Notes: generated by a model not told the origin, from the letters alone. Positions 26,549 through 36,216 are shown, counted from the first letter of the stretch. The stretch: DNA of 64,000 bases from Microbacterium limosum (GCF_036324365.1 NZ_CP137080.1:558001-622000); one strand, 5' to 3'. Numbers and translations are program-made.

Positions 26549-28084
26549 TCACTCGAGCGCGCGCAGGTCGTTCCAGAGCTCGGCGCGCGCGGTGAACGAG
26601 GCGAGGTCGACGCCGAGCAGGCGCGACGCGAGCGCGACGTGGGCGCGGAGGGTGTGACGATGGATGCCGAGGGCCGCCGCGCTCGCCTGGCCGCTCCCGT
26701 CGTTCTCGAGCCACGCGCGCAGCGTACCCACGAGGTCGGTGCCGGCAGCCTCGTCATGATGCAGCACCGGGGCGAGCCGCGCGCGTGCGACCTCGCGGGC
26801 CGCGGGCCGATCGACGAGCGAGAGGATGCCGCCGCTGACGGCGTCGCCGAACCGCGCGACGCCGGTGCCGCTCACCCGCGCCCGGGCGATGCGCGCCTGT
26901 CCGAGGCCCGCCGCGAAGCGCTCCCACGGCACCGGATCGGACAGCCCGACGCTCAGCTCATGCTCGGCCGCGGCATCCGCGATCGCCTGATGCGCGGCGG
27001 TGTCGGCGGCGCCGCACGTGATGACCAGGCCGTCCTCGATCCTCCCGAAGAGCAGGCTGGGCCCCCCGTCTGTGCCCGCCCCCTCGAGGGTTTCGCGCAG
27101 GGCATCGCGACGCACGGGGGTCGTGTCCGTGAGCGCGACGACGACCGGGGCCGGGGGGAGGCCGCCCCAGAGCCCGCGCGCCACCCGCCGCGCGCCCGGG
27201 ACGTGTCCCGCGATGAGCAGATGCATGAGGCTCGAGCGCAGCTGCGCCCGTGCACGGGACAGGTCTCGGCCCTGTTCGAGGGCCAGGTCCGCCATGGCGA
27301 TCACCGCGGTGACGACGCCGCGGGCCTCCTGATCGAGTTCGCCCTCCACCGCGACGACGCCCCGCAGCTCGCCGCTGCGCCCCAGGGTCTGCAGGGTGAA
27401 GCCGCGCTCGCCGACGCGCAGGGTGGATGACGCGCGCGCGCCGCGCCGGAGCACACGCCGTGCCTCCTCGGCCACGTCGGGGGGCGCGGCGTCGTCGCTG
27501 TCGCCGTGCGATCGGCGCAGCTGCCCCGCGGCGTCGAAGAGCCCGACCCACGCGCCGATCTGGTGCGACAGCTCGGCGAGCGTCGCCCCGAGCCCGTCGG
27601 TGCGGAAGGCGGCGAGGGCGATGGCGTGCTGGGCGGACAGCGACCAGCTGCGTCGCGCGTACGCCTGCGCGGCGATGGCCTCGGCGTTCGCCCGCGCGAT
27701 CGCGATGAACGGCGTGCGGTAGGGCACCTCGAACAGGGGGAGTCCCGCACTCTCGCACGCGGCGGCGAGCGGTTCGGGGATGCCCGCGCGCACGACCTCG
27801 GTGCCGAATCCCAGCGCGACGACGCCGCGCGCGGTGAGGCGCGTCACATAGGCGGCGTATGCGTCGTCCTCCTCGAAGCCGGCGAACTGCGTGCCCGTCG
27901 TGAGGAGGGCGAGGCCCTCGGAGAGGAAGGGAGTGGGGTCGGCCAGGTCGGAGCTGTGCACCCAGCGGATGGGGCGGTCGAGCGAGTCGGGCGCCAGCGC
28001 GCTCGCCGGGATGGCGAGGCGCAGCGTCAACTCCGCACGCGACAGCAGCGCGCGAAGTGTCGGGGTGGGAGCATCCATGGCCAT
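26549..28084 (-). CDS. PucR-family transcriptional regulator
   Basis: 511 residues: an N-terminal purine-catabolism-regulator-like domain (WVHSSDLADPTPFLSEGLALLTTG), a middle GAF/GGDEF-like stretch and a C-terminal PucR HTH (LRAWLENDGSGQASAAALGIHRHTLRAHVALASRLLGVDL). Divergent from gabT with overlapping palindromes between them, it is probably the regulator of the GABA/putrescine cluster. The start could be either of two ATGs (28084 or 28078). The inducer is not known. Confidence 0.87.
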   Translation of the reverse strand: MAMDAPTPTLRALLSRAELTLRLAIPASALAPDSLDRPIRWVHSSDLADPTPFLSEGLALLTTGTQFAGFEEDDAYAAYVTRLTARGVVALGFGTEVVRAGIPEPLAAACESAGLPLFEVPYRTPFIAIARANAEAIAAQAYARRSWSLSAQHAIALAAFRTDGLGATLAELSHQIGAWVGLFDAAGQLRRSHGDSDDAAPPDVAEEARRVLRRGARASSTLRVGERGFTLQTLGRSGELRGVVAVEGELDQEARGVVTAVIAMADLALEQGRDLSRARAQLRSSLMHLLIAGHVPGARRVARGLWGGLPPAPVVVALTDTTPVRRDALRETLEGAGTDGGPSLLFGRIEDGLVITCGAADTAAHQAIADAAAEHELSVGLSDPVPWERFAAGLGQARIARARVSGTGVARFGDAVSGGILSLVDRPAAREVARARLAPVLHHDEAAGTDLVGTLRAWLENDGSGQASAAALGIHRHTLRAHVALASRLLGVDLASFTARAELWNDLRALE

Positions 28085-28174
28085 GTTTCAGGTGTACACC
28101 CTGTACAGGTGTGGCGCGATATTCATACAGGATGGCGGATGCCGCGCGCGGTCGGTCGCCCTACGCTCGCGCTC
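28085..28174. promoter_or_regulatory. pucR-gabT divergent promoter with overlapping palindromes
   Basis: GGTGTACACC (28091-28100) and CCTGTACAGG (28100-28109) are two perfect 10-base palindromes sharing one base, each with a TGTACA core and 9 bases apart centre to centre. A -10 TACGCT (28162-28167) ends 7 bases before the gabT ATG. The palindromes are the likely binding sites of the PucR regulator. Confidence 0.55.
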
Positions 28175-29533
28175 ATGAGCATCACCGACGCCCCCGTCAC
28201 GGCCCCTGTCGGGGGCCCCTCTCTGCGTCAGGAGCGCCGGCTCGTCACCGGCCTTCCCGGCCCTCGATCGCGGGCCGTCCTGGATCGCAAGGCCGCCGCC
28301 GTCGCCGCGGGCGTCGGGCACACGGTGCCGATCGCGGCCGTCGCTGCGGGCGGCGGGGTGGTCGTCGACGCCGACGGCAATTCGCTCATCGACTTGGGGT
28401 CGGGCATCGCGGTCACGACGGCCGGGAACGCGAACCCGCGCGTCGTGGCGGCGGTGACCGAACAGGTCGCGCGGTTCACCCACACCTGTTTCATGGTGTC
28501 GCCCTACGAGTCGTACGTCGCCGTGGCGGAAGCCCTCAACAGGCTCACGCCGGGAGACCACGAGAAGCGCTCCGCCCTGTTCAACTCCGGCGCGGAAGCG
28601 GTCGAGAACGCCGTGAAGATCGCCCGCAAGCACACGGGGCGCCAGGCCGTCGTCGCCTTCGACCACGCCTACCATGGGCGCACCAACCTCACGATGGCGC
28701 TCACGGCCAAGAACATGCCCTACAAGCACGGCTTCGGCCCGTTCGCGGGGGAGGTCTACCGCGCGCCGCTTTCCTACCCGTTCCACGACCGGCTCACCGG
28801 GCCCGCCGCCGCGGCCCGCGCGATCACGCAGATCGAGAAGCAGGTGGGCGCCGAGAACGTGGCGGCGGTCGTCATCGAGCCGATCCAGGGGGAGGGCGGG
28901 TTCATCGTGCCCGCCGACGGCTTCCTGAATGCGCTCGTGGACTGGTGTCGCGACAACGGGGTCGTCTTCATCGCCGACGAGGTGCAGACGGGCTTCGCCC
29001 GGACCGGCCGGTGGTTCGCGAGCGAGCACTTCGGCATCGTCCCCGACCTCGTCGTCACGGCGAAGGGCATCGCCGACGGCCTTCCGCTGTCGGCCGTCAC
29101 GGGCCGCGCCGAGATCATGGATGCCGCCCACACCGGCGGCCTGGGCGGCACATACGGGGGCAACCCGCTCGCGTGCGTGGCGGCGCTCGCCGCGATCGAT
29201 ACCTACGAGGAGGACGGCCTGCTCGAGCGCGCCGCCGAGATCGGCGCGCTGCTGACCTCGAGGCTGACCGCGCTCCAGGAGCGCGACCCCCGCGTCGGCG
29301 ATGTGCGCGGACACGGCGCCATGATCGCGGCGGAGTTCGTGGATCCGGCGACCGGCGAGCCCGACGGCGCCCTCACGGCCCGGGTCGCACGCGCGTGCAT
29401 CGCGGAAGGGGTCATCGTCCTGACGTGCGGCACGGACGGCAACGTCATCCGCTTCCTTCCTCCCCTCACCATCTCCGACGCCCTGCTGAACGAGGGGCTC
29501 GACGTGCTCGAGTCCGCCCTCGCCGCCGCTTGA
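28175..29533 (+). CDS. gabT: 4-aminobutyrate-2-oxoglutarate transaminase
   Basis: Class III PLP aminotransferase, 452 residues, converting GABA to succinate semialdehyde. FNSGAEAVENAVKIARKHTGR and AFDHAYHGRTNLTMALTAKNMPYK are typical of GabT, FIADEVQTGFARTGRWF binds PLP, and the Schiff-base lysine lies in VVTAKGIADGLPLSAVTG. It starts a plus-strand series leading through a pseudogene to two aldehyde dehydrogenases. Ornithine or putrescine aminotransferase activity is possible but GABA fits the neighbours best. Confidence 0.93.
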   Translation: MSITDAPVTAPVGGPSLRQERRLVTGLPGPRSRAVLDRKAAAVAAGVGHTVPIAAVAAGGGVVVDADGNSLIDLGSGIAVTTAGNANPRVVAAVTEQVARFTHTCFMVSPYESYVAVAEALNRLTPGDHEKRSALFNSGAEAVENAVKIARKHTGRQAVVAFDHAYHGRTNLTMALTAKNMPYKHGFGPFAGEVYRAPLSYPFHDRLTGPAAAARAITQIEKQVGAENVAAVVIEPIQGEGGFIVPADGFLNALVDWCRDNGVVFIADEVQTGFARTGRWFASEHFGIVPDLVVTAKGIADGLPLSAVTGRAEIMDAAHTGGLGGTYGGNPLACVAALAAIDTYEEDGLLERAAEIGALLTSRLTALQERDPRVGDVRGHGAMIAAEFVDPATGEPDGALTARVARACIAEGVIVLTCGTDGNVIRFLPPLTISDALLNEGLDVLESALAAA

Positions 29534-29552
29534 GACAAGGGAGCACGAACGC

Positions 29553-29983
29553 ATGAACGAGATCACCCGTGACGTCGTCGTCGTCGGGGCGGGCGCGGCG
29601 GGCCTGACGGCCGCGAACGACCTGCGCAAGGCCGGCCTCTCCGTCGCCGTGCTCGAGGCGCGCGACCGCATCGGCGACGGCTGTGGACCGACGAGATCGA
29701 CCGCGCGCTCCTGGAGATCGGCGGCCAGTGGGTCTCGCCGGATCAGGACGCCCTCATCGACACGATCGCCGAGCTGGGACTGGAGATGGACCCCGACTAC
29801 GGCAGCGGCACGGAGTGGTTCGGCCTCGGCAGCGTCTTCGTGCTCGGCGTCGTCATCATCGGTCTCGGATTCGTGATCATGGTGAGCCAGCGCTTCCGCA
29901 GCCCCGCTTTCTTCCGGGGCGAGACCCTGTCCCTCGATGCACCGATCAGCGCACGACGCGCACGTAAGGAGTCGATCCGATGA
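29553..29983 (+). pseudogene. Deletion fusion of a putrescine-oxidase-like gene and an APC-type permease gene
   Basis: The first 42 codons are the FAD-binding N-terminus of a flavin amine oxidase (VVVVGAGAAGLTAANDLRKAG, VLEARDRIG). A one-base loss at about 29679-29681 shifts the frame. In the new frame LWTDEIDRALLEIGGQWVSP, typical of putrescine/monoamine oxidases, continues to about 29785. The sequence then changes at MDPDYGSGTEWFGLG into the last membrane helix (VFVLGVVIIGLGFVIM) and tail of an amino acid/polyamine permease, ending RRARKESIR at 29983. The middle and end of the oxidase and most of the permease are missing. RBS-spaced behind gabT and overlapping gabD (ATGA). Confidence 0.8.
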
Positions 29984-31452
29984 GTCCCACCTCCCAGGCC
30001 GAAGCCGCCCTGCTCGCCTCCGTCCCCTCGGGCCTGTTCATCGGCGGGGAATGGGTGGATGCCGCGGGCGGTCGCACGTTCGATGTCCGCGATCCCTCGA
30101 CGAACGCCGTCGTGAAGACGATCGCCGACGCCGGCCCGGAGGACGGGATCCGCGCCCTCGACGCGGCGGTCGCGGCGCAGGAGGCATGGGCGGCGACCGC
30201 GCCGCGCACGCGCAGCGACCTGCTCCGCCGCGCGTTCGACCTCGTCCGGGAGCGGGCCGAGGACCTGGCTCTGCTGATGACGCTGGAGATGGGCAAGCCG
30301 CTCACCGAGGCGCGGGGGGAGGTGACGTACGGGGGCGAGTTCCTGCGCTGGTTCAGCGAGGAGGCCGTCCGGATCAACGGCCGGTACGGACTCAATCCGG
30401 AGGGGACGGGCCGGATGGTCGTCTCGCAGCGGCCGGTCGGCCCCTCCTTCTTCATCACGCCGTGGAACTTCCCGCTCGCGATGGCGACGCGCAAGATCGC
30501 CCCCGCGCTCGCGGCCGGATGCACCGTGGTGATCAAGCCCGCGGAGCTGACGCCGCTGACGACGCTGCTGTTCGCGTCGATCCTGCAGGAGGCGGGGCTT
30601 CCCGCCGGCGTCGTCAACGTCATCACGACGACCGCGTCGGGGGACGTCTCGGCTCCGATCATCGCCGACCCGCGGCTTCGCAAGCTGTCGTTCACGGGCT
30701 CGACCCCCGTGGGGCGCAAGCTGATCGCGCAGGCGGCCGAGGGCGTGCTGCGGGTGTCGATGGAGCTCGGAGGCAACGCCCCCTTCGTCGTCTTCGAGGA
30801 CGCCGATCTCGACGAGGCCGTGGACGGGGCGATGGCGGCGAAGTTCCGCAACATCGGTCAGGCCTGCACCGCCGCCAACCGCTTCATCGTGCACGCGGAC
30901 ATCGCCGAGGCGTTCGCGGCGCGGGTCACGGAGCGCGTCGCGGCGATGCGCGTCGGCCGCGGTACCGAGGACGGGGTCCAGATCGGACCGCTCATCGACG
31001 ACAGGGCGGTGGCCAAGGCATCCGACCTCGTCGCCGATGCCGTCGCCCGGGGCGCGCGCGTGCTCACCGGCGGTGAGGCCATCGAGGGCGAGGGCACGTT
31101 CTTCGCCCCGACGGTCGTGTCGGACGTGGCACCGGGAAGTGCGATCCTGCAGGAGGAGATCTTCGGGCCGGTGCTCGCGATCTCGACCTTCGAGACCGAG
31201 GAGGAGGCCGTCCGGCTCGCCAACGACACCGAGTACGGGCTCGTCTCGTACGTCTTCACCCAGGATCTCGCCCGGGGCCACCGGATGATCGACCACCTGG
31301 AGACGGGCATGATGGGCCTGAACGTCGGGGTCCTCTCCAACGCCGCGGCGCCCTTCGGGGGAGTGAAGCAGTCCGGGGTCGGCCGCGAGGGCGGCCTCGA
31401 AGGCATCCACGAGTACCTCTCGACCAAGTACACGCTGATCCCCGTCGGCTGA
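29980..31452 (+). CDS. gabD: NAD(P)-dependent succinate-semialdehyde dehydrogenase
   Basis: 490-residue aldehyde dehydrogenase. Motifs in order: ITPWNFPLAM (cofactor loop), KPAELTPLTT, LSFTGSTPVGRKL, catalytic glutamate in MELGGNAPFVVFEDA and catalytic cysteine in NIGQACTAANRF. The EEIFGPVL and GGVKQSGVGREGG tail fits GabD. It oxidises succinate semialdehyde to succinate, following GabT. The ATG overlaps the end of the fused pseudogene, showing that it once followed an intact permease gene. Confidence 0.92.
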   Translation: MSPTSQAEAALLASVPSGLFIGGEWVDAAGGRTFDVRDPSTNAVVKTIADAGPEDGIRALDAAVAAQEAWAATAPRTRSDLLRRAFDLVRERAEDLALLMTLEMGKPLTEARGEVTYGGEFLRWFSEEAVRINGRYGLNPEGTGRMVVSQRPVGPSFFITPWNFPLAMATRKIAPALAAGCTVVIKPAELTPLTTLLFASILQEAGLPAGVVNVITTTASGDVSAPIIADPRLRKLSFTGSTPVGRKLIAQAAEGVLRVSMELGGNAPFVVFEDADLDEAVDGAMAAKFRNIGQACTAANRFIVHADIAEAFAARVTERVAAMRVGRGTEDGVQIGPLIDDRAVAKASDLVADAVARGARVLTGGEAIEGEGTFFAPTVVSDVAPGSAILQEEIFGPVLAISTFETEEEAVRLANDTEYGLVSYVFTQDLARGHRMIDHLETGMMGLNVGVLSNAAAPFGGVKQSGVGREGGLEGIHEYLSTKYTLIPVG

Positions 31453-31475
31453 CGGCGATCCGGAACGGAGCGATC

Positions 31476-32843
31476 ATGACCGACTACGCCGTCGTCAACC
31501 CGGCAACGGGGGAGACCCTGTCGACGTACCCGACGTTCACCGATGCGCAGGTCGAGGCGGCGGTCGGGGCCGCCGACGGGGCGTACCGCGGATGGGCGCG
31601 CGGGAGTGCCCCCGCCGAGCGCGCCGACCTGCTGCGACGGGTGGCCGAGCTGCACCGCGAGCGCCGCGACGACCTCGCCGCGATCATCGTGCGCGAGATG
31701 GGCAAGCCCCTCGCGGCGGCGGAGGGCGAGGTGGACTTCGCCGCCGACATCACGGAGTTCTACGCCGACAACATCGAGGCGATCACGGCGGACCAGCCGA
31801 TCGACATCCTCGGGGAGGGGAGCGCGGTCATCCGCCGCTCGCCGCTCGGCGTGCTCCTGGGCATCATGCCCTGGAACTTCCCCTACTACCAGGTCGCCCG
31901 CTTCGCCGCCCCGAACGTCGCCCTCGGCAACACGATCCTCCTCAAGCACGCCCCCCAGTGCCCCGAGTCGGCCGCGGCGATCGAGGCCATGTACCGGGAT
32001 GCCGGATTCCCTGAGGGCGTGTACGTGAACCTCTACGTCACGAACGACCAGGCGGCGACGATCATCGCCGACCCTCGCGTGCAGGGAGTGTCGGTGACCG
32101 GATCGGAGCGCGCGGGCTCGGCCGTGGCGGAGCAGGCCGGTCGTCACCTGAAGAAGGTCGCGCTCGAGCTCGGCGGGTCGGACCCGTTCATCCTGCTCGC
32201 CACCGACGATCTGGACGCGGCGGTGCGCGCCGCCGTCGATGCGCGCCTGGACAACAACGGGCAGTCGTGCAACGCGGCCAAGCGCTTCATCGTCGTCGAC
32301 GGGCTCTACGAACCCTTCGTGGAGAAGTTCGCCGCGGCGATGGCCGCCGCGACGCTCGGCGACCCGTTCGCCGAGGACACCGTCCTCGGCCCCCTTTCGT
32401 CCCTCGCCGCCGCGGAGCGCCTCGACGAGCAGGTGCAGAGGGCCCTCGCGCAGGGGGCGGAGCTTTTGACCGGCGGGACCCGCGACGGGGCCTTCTATCC
32501 GGCGACGGTGCTCACGGGGGTGACCCCGGAGATGGATGCCTACCGGGAGGAGTTCTTCGGGCCCGTCGGCGTCGTCTACCGCGTCTCGGGCGAGGAGGAG
32601 GCCCTCGAGGTCGCCAACGGCACGCCCTTCGGGCTGGGGTCGTACGTCTTCACGACCGACGAGGCGCAGGCCCAGCGCATGGCCGACCGGCTCGAGGCGG
32701 GGATGGTCTACGTCAACCTCGTCCTGGCCGACTCGCCGGAGCTGCCCTTCGGTGGCGTCAAGCGCAGCGGCACGTCGCGCGAGATGGGTCTGCTCGCGGC
32801 CGACGAGTTCGTCAACAAAAAGCTCGTGCGCGTCGGTCCGTAG
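31476..32843 (+). CDS. Second succinate-semialdehyde dehydrogenase-type aldehyde dehydrogenase
   Basis: 455 residues, the shorter Sad/YneI-like form. [22 protein letters not shown], the [17 protein letters not shown] cofactor segment, catalytic [13 protein letters not shown] and [12 protein letters not shown] are intact. It follows gabD after 23 bases with a GGAACGGAG ribosome site, so it is cotranscribed. Two different SSADH branches in one operon suggests distinct aldehyde substrates or cofactors, for example succinate semialdehyde and an aminobutyraldehyde; this is inference. Confidence 0.88.
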   Translation: MTDYAVVNPATGETLSTYPTFTDAQVEAAVGAADGAYRGWARGSAPAERADLLRRVAELHRERRDDLAAIIVREMGKPLAAAEGEVDFAADITEFYADNIEAITADQPIDILGEGSAVIRRSPLGVLLGIMPWNFPYYQVARFAAPNVALGNTILLKHAPQCPESAAAIEAMYRDAGFPEGVYVNLYVTNDQAATIIADPRVQGVSVTGSERAGSAVAEQAGRHLKKVALELGGSDPFILLATDDLDAAVRAAVDARLDNNGQSCNAAKRFIVVDGLYEPFVEKFAAAMAAATLGDPFAEDTVLGPLSSLAAAERLDEQVQRALAQGAELLTGGTRDGAFYPATVLTGVTPEMDAYREEFFGPVGVVYRVSGEEEALEVANGTPFGLGSYVFTTDEAQAQRMADRLEAGMVYVNLVLADSPELPFGGVKRSGTSREMGLLAADEFVNKKLVRVGP

Positions 32844-32911
32844 CTTTCGCACGGCGCGGGGCGTAGCGGTGCCGCGGCATCCGCGCCACCATAGGGAGAG
32901 GAGGTCTGCCC

Positions 32912-33349
32912 ATGGACGAGACGCAGGATGCCGTCGCCCGGCTCAACGACAAGGAGTGCTGGGAGCGGCTGCGCACGCAGCAGCTGGGCAGGCTCGTCAC
33001 GAACGTCGGCGACGTGCTCGACATCTTCCCCGTCAACTACGTCGCGGACGCCGGGGCGCTGTACTTCCGCACGGCGGAGGGGAGCAAGCTCTTCGAGCTG
33101 ACCGTCAACGACGAGGTGCTCTTCGAAGTCGACGACCATACCGACTCGGATGCCTGGAGCGTCGTCGTGCGAGGGTGGGCGAAGCGGCTCGACACCGCCG
33201 ACGAGGTGGAGGCGGCCGACGGCCTCGGGTTGCACCCGTGGGTCCCGACGCTGAAGTACAACTACGTGCGGATCACCCCCCACACACTCACGGGACGCGC
33301 CTTCGCGTTCGGGCCCGAGCCCGACCGCTACGGCATCGCCGAGTACTGA
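32912..33349 (+). CDS. Pyridoxamine 5'-phosphate oxidase-fold FMN/F420-binding protein
   Basis: 145 residues of split-beta-barrel flavin-binding fold: CWERLRTQQLGRLVTNVGDVLDIFPVNYVAD is the typical N-terminal strand pattern of PPOX-class proteins, followed by ALYFRTAEGSKLFEL. No enzyme activity can be assigned; many such proteins are F420- or FMN-dependent reductases or stress proteins. A very strong AGGAGG site lies just before the ATG. It may be an independent unit after gabD2. Confidence 0.82.
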   Translation: MDETQDAVARLNDKECWERLRTQQLGRLVTNVGDVLDIFPVNYVADAGALYFRTAEGSKLFELTVNDEVLFEVDDHTDSDAWSVVVRGWAKRLDTADEVEAADGLGLHPWVPTLKYNYVRITPHTLTGRAFAFGPEPDRYGIAEY

Positions 33350-33491
33350 GAGCGGTTCGCGACCGCGACGGGGCATGCCGTACACTGGAGCGTGCAGTGG
33401 AAAACTGCATTCTTTCGCCGTGCCCGGCGTTCGGGTCAATCCCTACTCCGTGCGGCGGACGAGTGCGGGTCCGCGAGGTCGCAAGACCTCT
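33350..33491 (+). promoter_or_regulatory. Promoter of the tRNA-Trp-secE-nusG unit
   Basis: TACACT (33381-33386) is a good -10, with a weak TTCGCG (33356-33361) 19 bases upstream. A small inverted repeat TGCAGT/ACTGCA (33393-33398/33404-33409) follows near the predicted start. The roughly 100-base leader to tRNA-Trp has no open frame of note. Confidence 0.5.
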
Positions 33492-33564
<73 letters not shown>

Positions 33565-33603
33565 CGCGTCAGCGTCGAGCTGACACACGAAAGGTACATC
33601 CAG

Positions 33604-33894
33604 GTGAGTGCAGTGGCCCAAGACGAGCCGAACGGCGAGATCGTCGCGGCGGGCGGGAAGTCGGCGGGCGGAAAGCGCCCGAACATCTTCTCGCGCATCG
33701 CGTTGTTCATCCGCCAGGTGTTCGCCGAGCTGCGCAAGGTCGTCACCCCCACCCGTCAGGAGCTGCTGAAGTTCACGGCGGTCGTGCTCGCGTTCGTCGT
33801 GATCATGATGGCGGTGGTCTACGGACTCGACTTCGTCTTCTCCTGGATGGCCTCGGTCGTGTTCGGCGCCCCCGGCCAGCTGGTGGGCTCCTGA
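33604..33894 (+). CDS. secE: Preprotein translocase subunit SecE
   Basis: 96-residue single-span SecE. The conserved amphipathic helix IRQVFAELRKVVTPTRQELLKFT precedes the membrane helix VVLAFVVIMMAVVYGLDFVF. The hydrophilic N-terminus (DEPNGEIVAAGGK) is typical of actinobacterial SecE. GTG at 33604 is chosen behind AAAGG at 33590-33594; the in-frame upstream ATG lies inside tRNA-Trp. SecE stabilises SecY in the Sec translocon. Confidence 0.93.
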   Translation: MSAVAQDEPNGEIVAAGGKSAGGKRPNIFSRIALFIRQVFAELRKVVTPTRQELLKFTAVVLAFVVIMMAVVYGLDFVFSWMASVVFGAPGQLVGS

Positions 33895-33968
33895 GACCTG
33901 GGTGCGACGCGCCCGATGAGACAGCGCGGTGGGCCGGTTGAACGGCGCCGCACGACGGAAGTGATCCT

Positions 33969-34985
33969 GTGACCGACAGACATCTCGACGACGCCGACTG
34001 GGCGACTGCCGCTGAGCAGTCCAGCGAGGACGACGAAGCCCAGGAAGGCTCGATCCTCGCCGACCAGGAGCGCTCGGTCGAGCCGGCCGAGCACGCCGCC
34101 CTCCACGTGGTCGACGAGGACGCCGAGCCCGAGAACGTCTCCGACGAGGACGACGTGGAAGTCAGCGACCCGGAGGCCGACGCGATCGTGAACGACGCTC
34201 TGAACATCGATGAGGCCGCCGAGGCCGAGGCCGCGGCCGAGGTCCTCACCGACGATCTGGCCGACGAGGCGGCCGAGCGCGACGCGGAGGCCGCCGACGA
34301 GGTGGCGCCCTACGACGGCCCCGAGCCCGAGGGCGACGTCGTCGCCGATGAGGAGCCCGAAGAGGTCGACCCCTACGAGGCGTTCCGCGCCGACCTGCGC
34401 GTCCTGCCGGGCAAGTGGTACGTCATCCACTCCTACGCCGGCTTCGAGCGCAAGGTGAAGGCCAACATCGAGCAGCGCAAGTCGACGCTCGAGGTCGAGG
34501 ACGACATCTACCAGGTCGAGGTCCCGATGGAGGACGTCGTCGAGATCAAGAACGGCCAGCGCAAGATGGTCACGCGCGTGCGCATCCCGGGCTACGTGCT
34601 CGTGCGCATGGATCTCAACGAGGACACCTGGTCGGTCGTGCGTCACACGCCGGGAGTCACCGGCTTCGTGGGCAACGCGCACAACCCCACGCCGCTGCGG
34701 TTCGAGGAGGCCTTCAACATGCTGAAGTCCCTCGTCGAGGTGAAGGACGTGCCCGCCGCCAAGTCGGGTGCCGCGAAGGGCTCGCCGACGCAGGCGCGCT
34801 CGATCCCGGCCGAGGTCGACTTCGAGGTCGGCGAGACGATCACGATCAAGGAGGGTTCGTTCGCGGGCCTTCCCGGCACGATCAGCGAGATCAAGCCCGA
34901 GAGCGGCAAGCTCACGGTCCTCGTCTCGCTGTTCGAACGAGAGACTCCGGTGGAACTGAGCTTCGATCAGGTGACGAAGCTCTAG
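33969..34985 (+). CDS. nusG: Transcription termination/antitermination protein NusG with long acidic N-terminus
   Basis: 338 residues. From about residue 145 it is a standard NusG: NGN domain ([51 protein letters not shown]) and a C-terminal KOW domain ([26 protein letters not shown]). The first 140 residues are almost entirely Asp, Glu and Ala, far longer than the 180-residue E. coli protein; an acidic extension is usual in actinobacteria. It modulates RNA polymerase elongation with NusA/Rho or S10. GTG start, 74 bases after secE. Confidence 0.94.
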   Translation: MTDRHLDDADWATAAEQSSEDDEAQEGSILADQERSVEPAEHAALHVVDEDAEPENVSDEDDVEVSDPEADAIVNDALNIDEAAEAEAAAEVLTDDLADEAAERDAEAADEVAPYDGPEPEGDVVADEEPEEVDPYEAFRADLRVLPGKWYVIHSYAGFERKVKANIEQRKSTLEVEDDIYQVEVPMEDVVEIKNGQRKMVTRVRIPGYVLVRMDLNEDTWSVVRHTPGVTGFVGNAHNPTPLRFEEAFNMLKSLVEVKDVPAAKSGAAKGSPTQARSIPAEVDFEVGETITIKEGSFAGLPGTISEIKPESGKLTVLVSLFERETPVELSFDQVTKL

Positions 34986-35067
34986 CGCGCCGGTACCGCT
35001 GCCCGGAAAGGCCGGGTTCGCGGGAGACGCGGATGCCGCGGCATCCGTTTCGACGAAAGGAAAACAC

Positions 35068-35499
35068 ATGGCACCCAAGAAGAAGGTGACCGGCCTGATC
35101 AAGCTCCAGATCAACGCCGGAGCCGCCAACCCGGCGCCGCCGATCGGGCCCGCGCTCGGTCAGCACGGCGTCAACATCATGGAGTTCTGCAAGGCGTACA
35201 ACGCGGCGACCGAGGCCCAGCGCGGCAACGTCATCCCCGTCGAGATCACCGTCTACGAGGACCGCAGCTTCACGTTCATCCTCAAGACGCCCCCGGCAGC
35301 CGAGCTGATCAAGAAGGCCGCCGGCGTCGCCAAGGGCTCGCAGACGCCGCACACGACCAAGGTGGGCAAGCTCACCAAGGACCAGGTGCGCGAGATCGCC
35401 CAGACCAAGCAGCCCGACCTGAACGCGAATGACATCGAGGCCGCCTCGAAGATCATCGCCGGCACCGCCCGTTCCATGGGCATCACGGTTGAGGACTGA
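35068..35499 (+). CDS. rplK: 50S ribosomal protein L11
   Basis: 143 residues, full length. The N-terminal [42 protein letters not shown] region is highly conserved L11, and the C-terminal RNA-binding part ends with [19 protein letters not shown] gives the ribosome site. The gap after nusG holds the 18-base palindrome CGGATGCCGCGGCATCCG (35030-35047). Confidence 0.98.
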   Translation: MAPKKKVTGLIKLQINAGAANPAPPIGPALGQHGVNIMEFCKAYNAATEAQRGNVIPVEITVYEDRSFTFILKTPPAAELIKKAAGVAKGSQTPHTTKVGKLTKDQVREIAQTKQPDLNANDIEAASKIIAGTARSMGITVED

Positions 35500-35513
35500 G
35501 GGGGATAACGACC

Positions 35514-36203
35514 ATGGCTACCAAGTCCAAGGCCTACCGGGCCGCCGCGGCGAAGATCGCCGCTGACACGTTCTACACGCCCACCGATGCCGTCGCCCTG
35601 GCGAAGGAGACCGGTTCGGCGAAGTTCGACTCGACCGTCGAGGTCGCGCTCAAGCTCGCCGTCGACCCCCGCAAGGCCGACCAGATGGTGCGCGGCACCG
35701 TCATCCTGCCCCACGGCACCGGCAAGACCGCCCGTGTGATCGTCTTCGCGACCGGCCCCGCGGCCGAAGCGGCGATCGCTGCGGGCGCCGACGAGGTCGG
35801 CGGCGCCGAGCTCATCGAGAAGGTCGCGGGCGGCTACACGTCGTTCGACGCGGCCGTCGCCACGCCCGAGCTGATGGGCCAGGTCGGCCGTCTCGGAAAG
35901 GTGCTGGGCCCCCGTGGCCTCATGCCGAACCCGAAGACCGGCACCGTGACCCCCAACCCGGCCAAGGCCGTCGAGGAGATCAAGGGCGGAAAGATCGAGT
36001 TCCGCGTCGACAAGCACGCCAACGTCCACTTCGTGGTCGGCAAGGCGTCGTTCTCGGCCGAGCAGCTCGACGAGAACCTGAAGGCCGCGCTCGATGAGAT
36101 CGTGCGCCTCAAGCCCTCGAGCTCGAAGGGCCGCTACATCCAGAAGGGTGCCGTGTCGACCACGTTCGGCCCCGGCATCCCGCTGGACGTCAACGCGCTC
36201 TGA
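35514..36203 (+). CDS. rplA: 50S ribosomal protein L1
   Basis: 229 residues of L1. [25 protein letters not shown], the VIVFATG loop, [20 protein letters not shown] and the C-terminal [21 protein letters not shown] are all present. It starts 14 bases after rplK with GGGGATAA upstream. In many bacteria L1 represses translation of its own rplKA mRNA; a matching site is not examined here. Confidence 0.98.
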   Translation: MATKSKAYRAAAAKIAADTFYTPTDAVALAKETGSAKFDSTVEVALKLAVDPRKADQMVRGTVILPHGTGKTARVIVFATGPAAEAAIAAGADEVGGAELIEKVAGGYTSFDAAVATPELMGQVGRLGKVLGPRGLMPNPKTGTVTPNPAKAVEEIKGGKIEFRVDKHANVHFVVGKASFSAEQLDENLKAALDEIVRLKPSSSKGRYIQKGAVSTTFGPGIPLDVNAL

Positions 36204-36216
36204 CGCATCGTCACGA

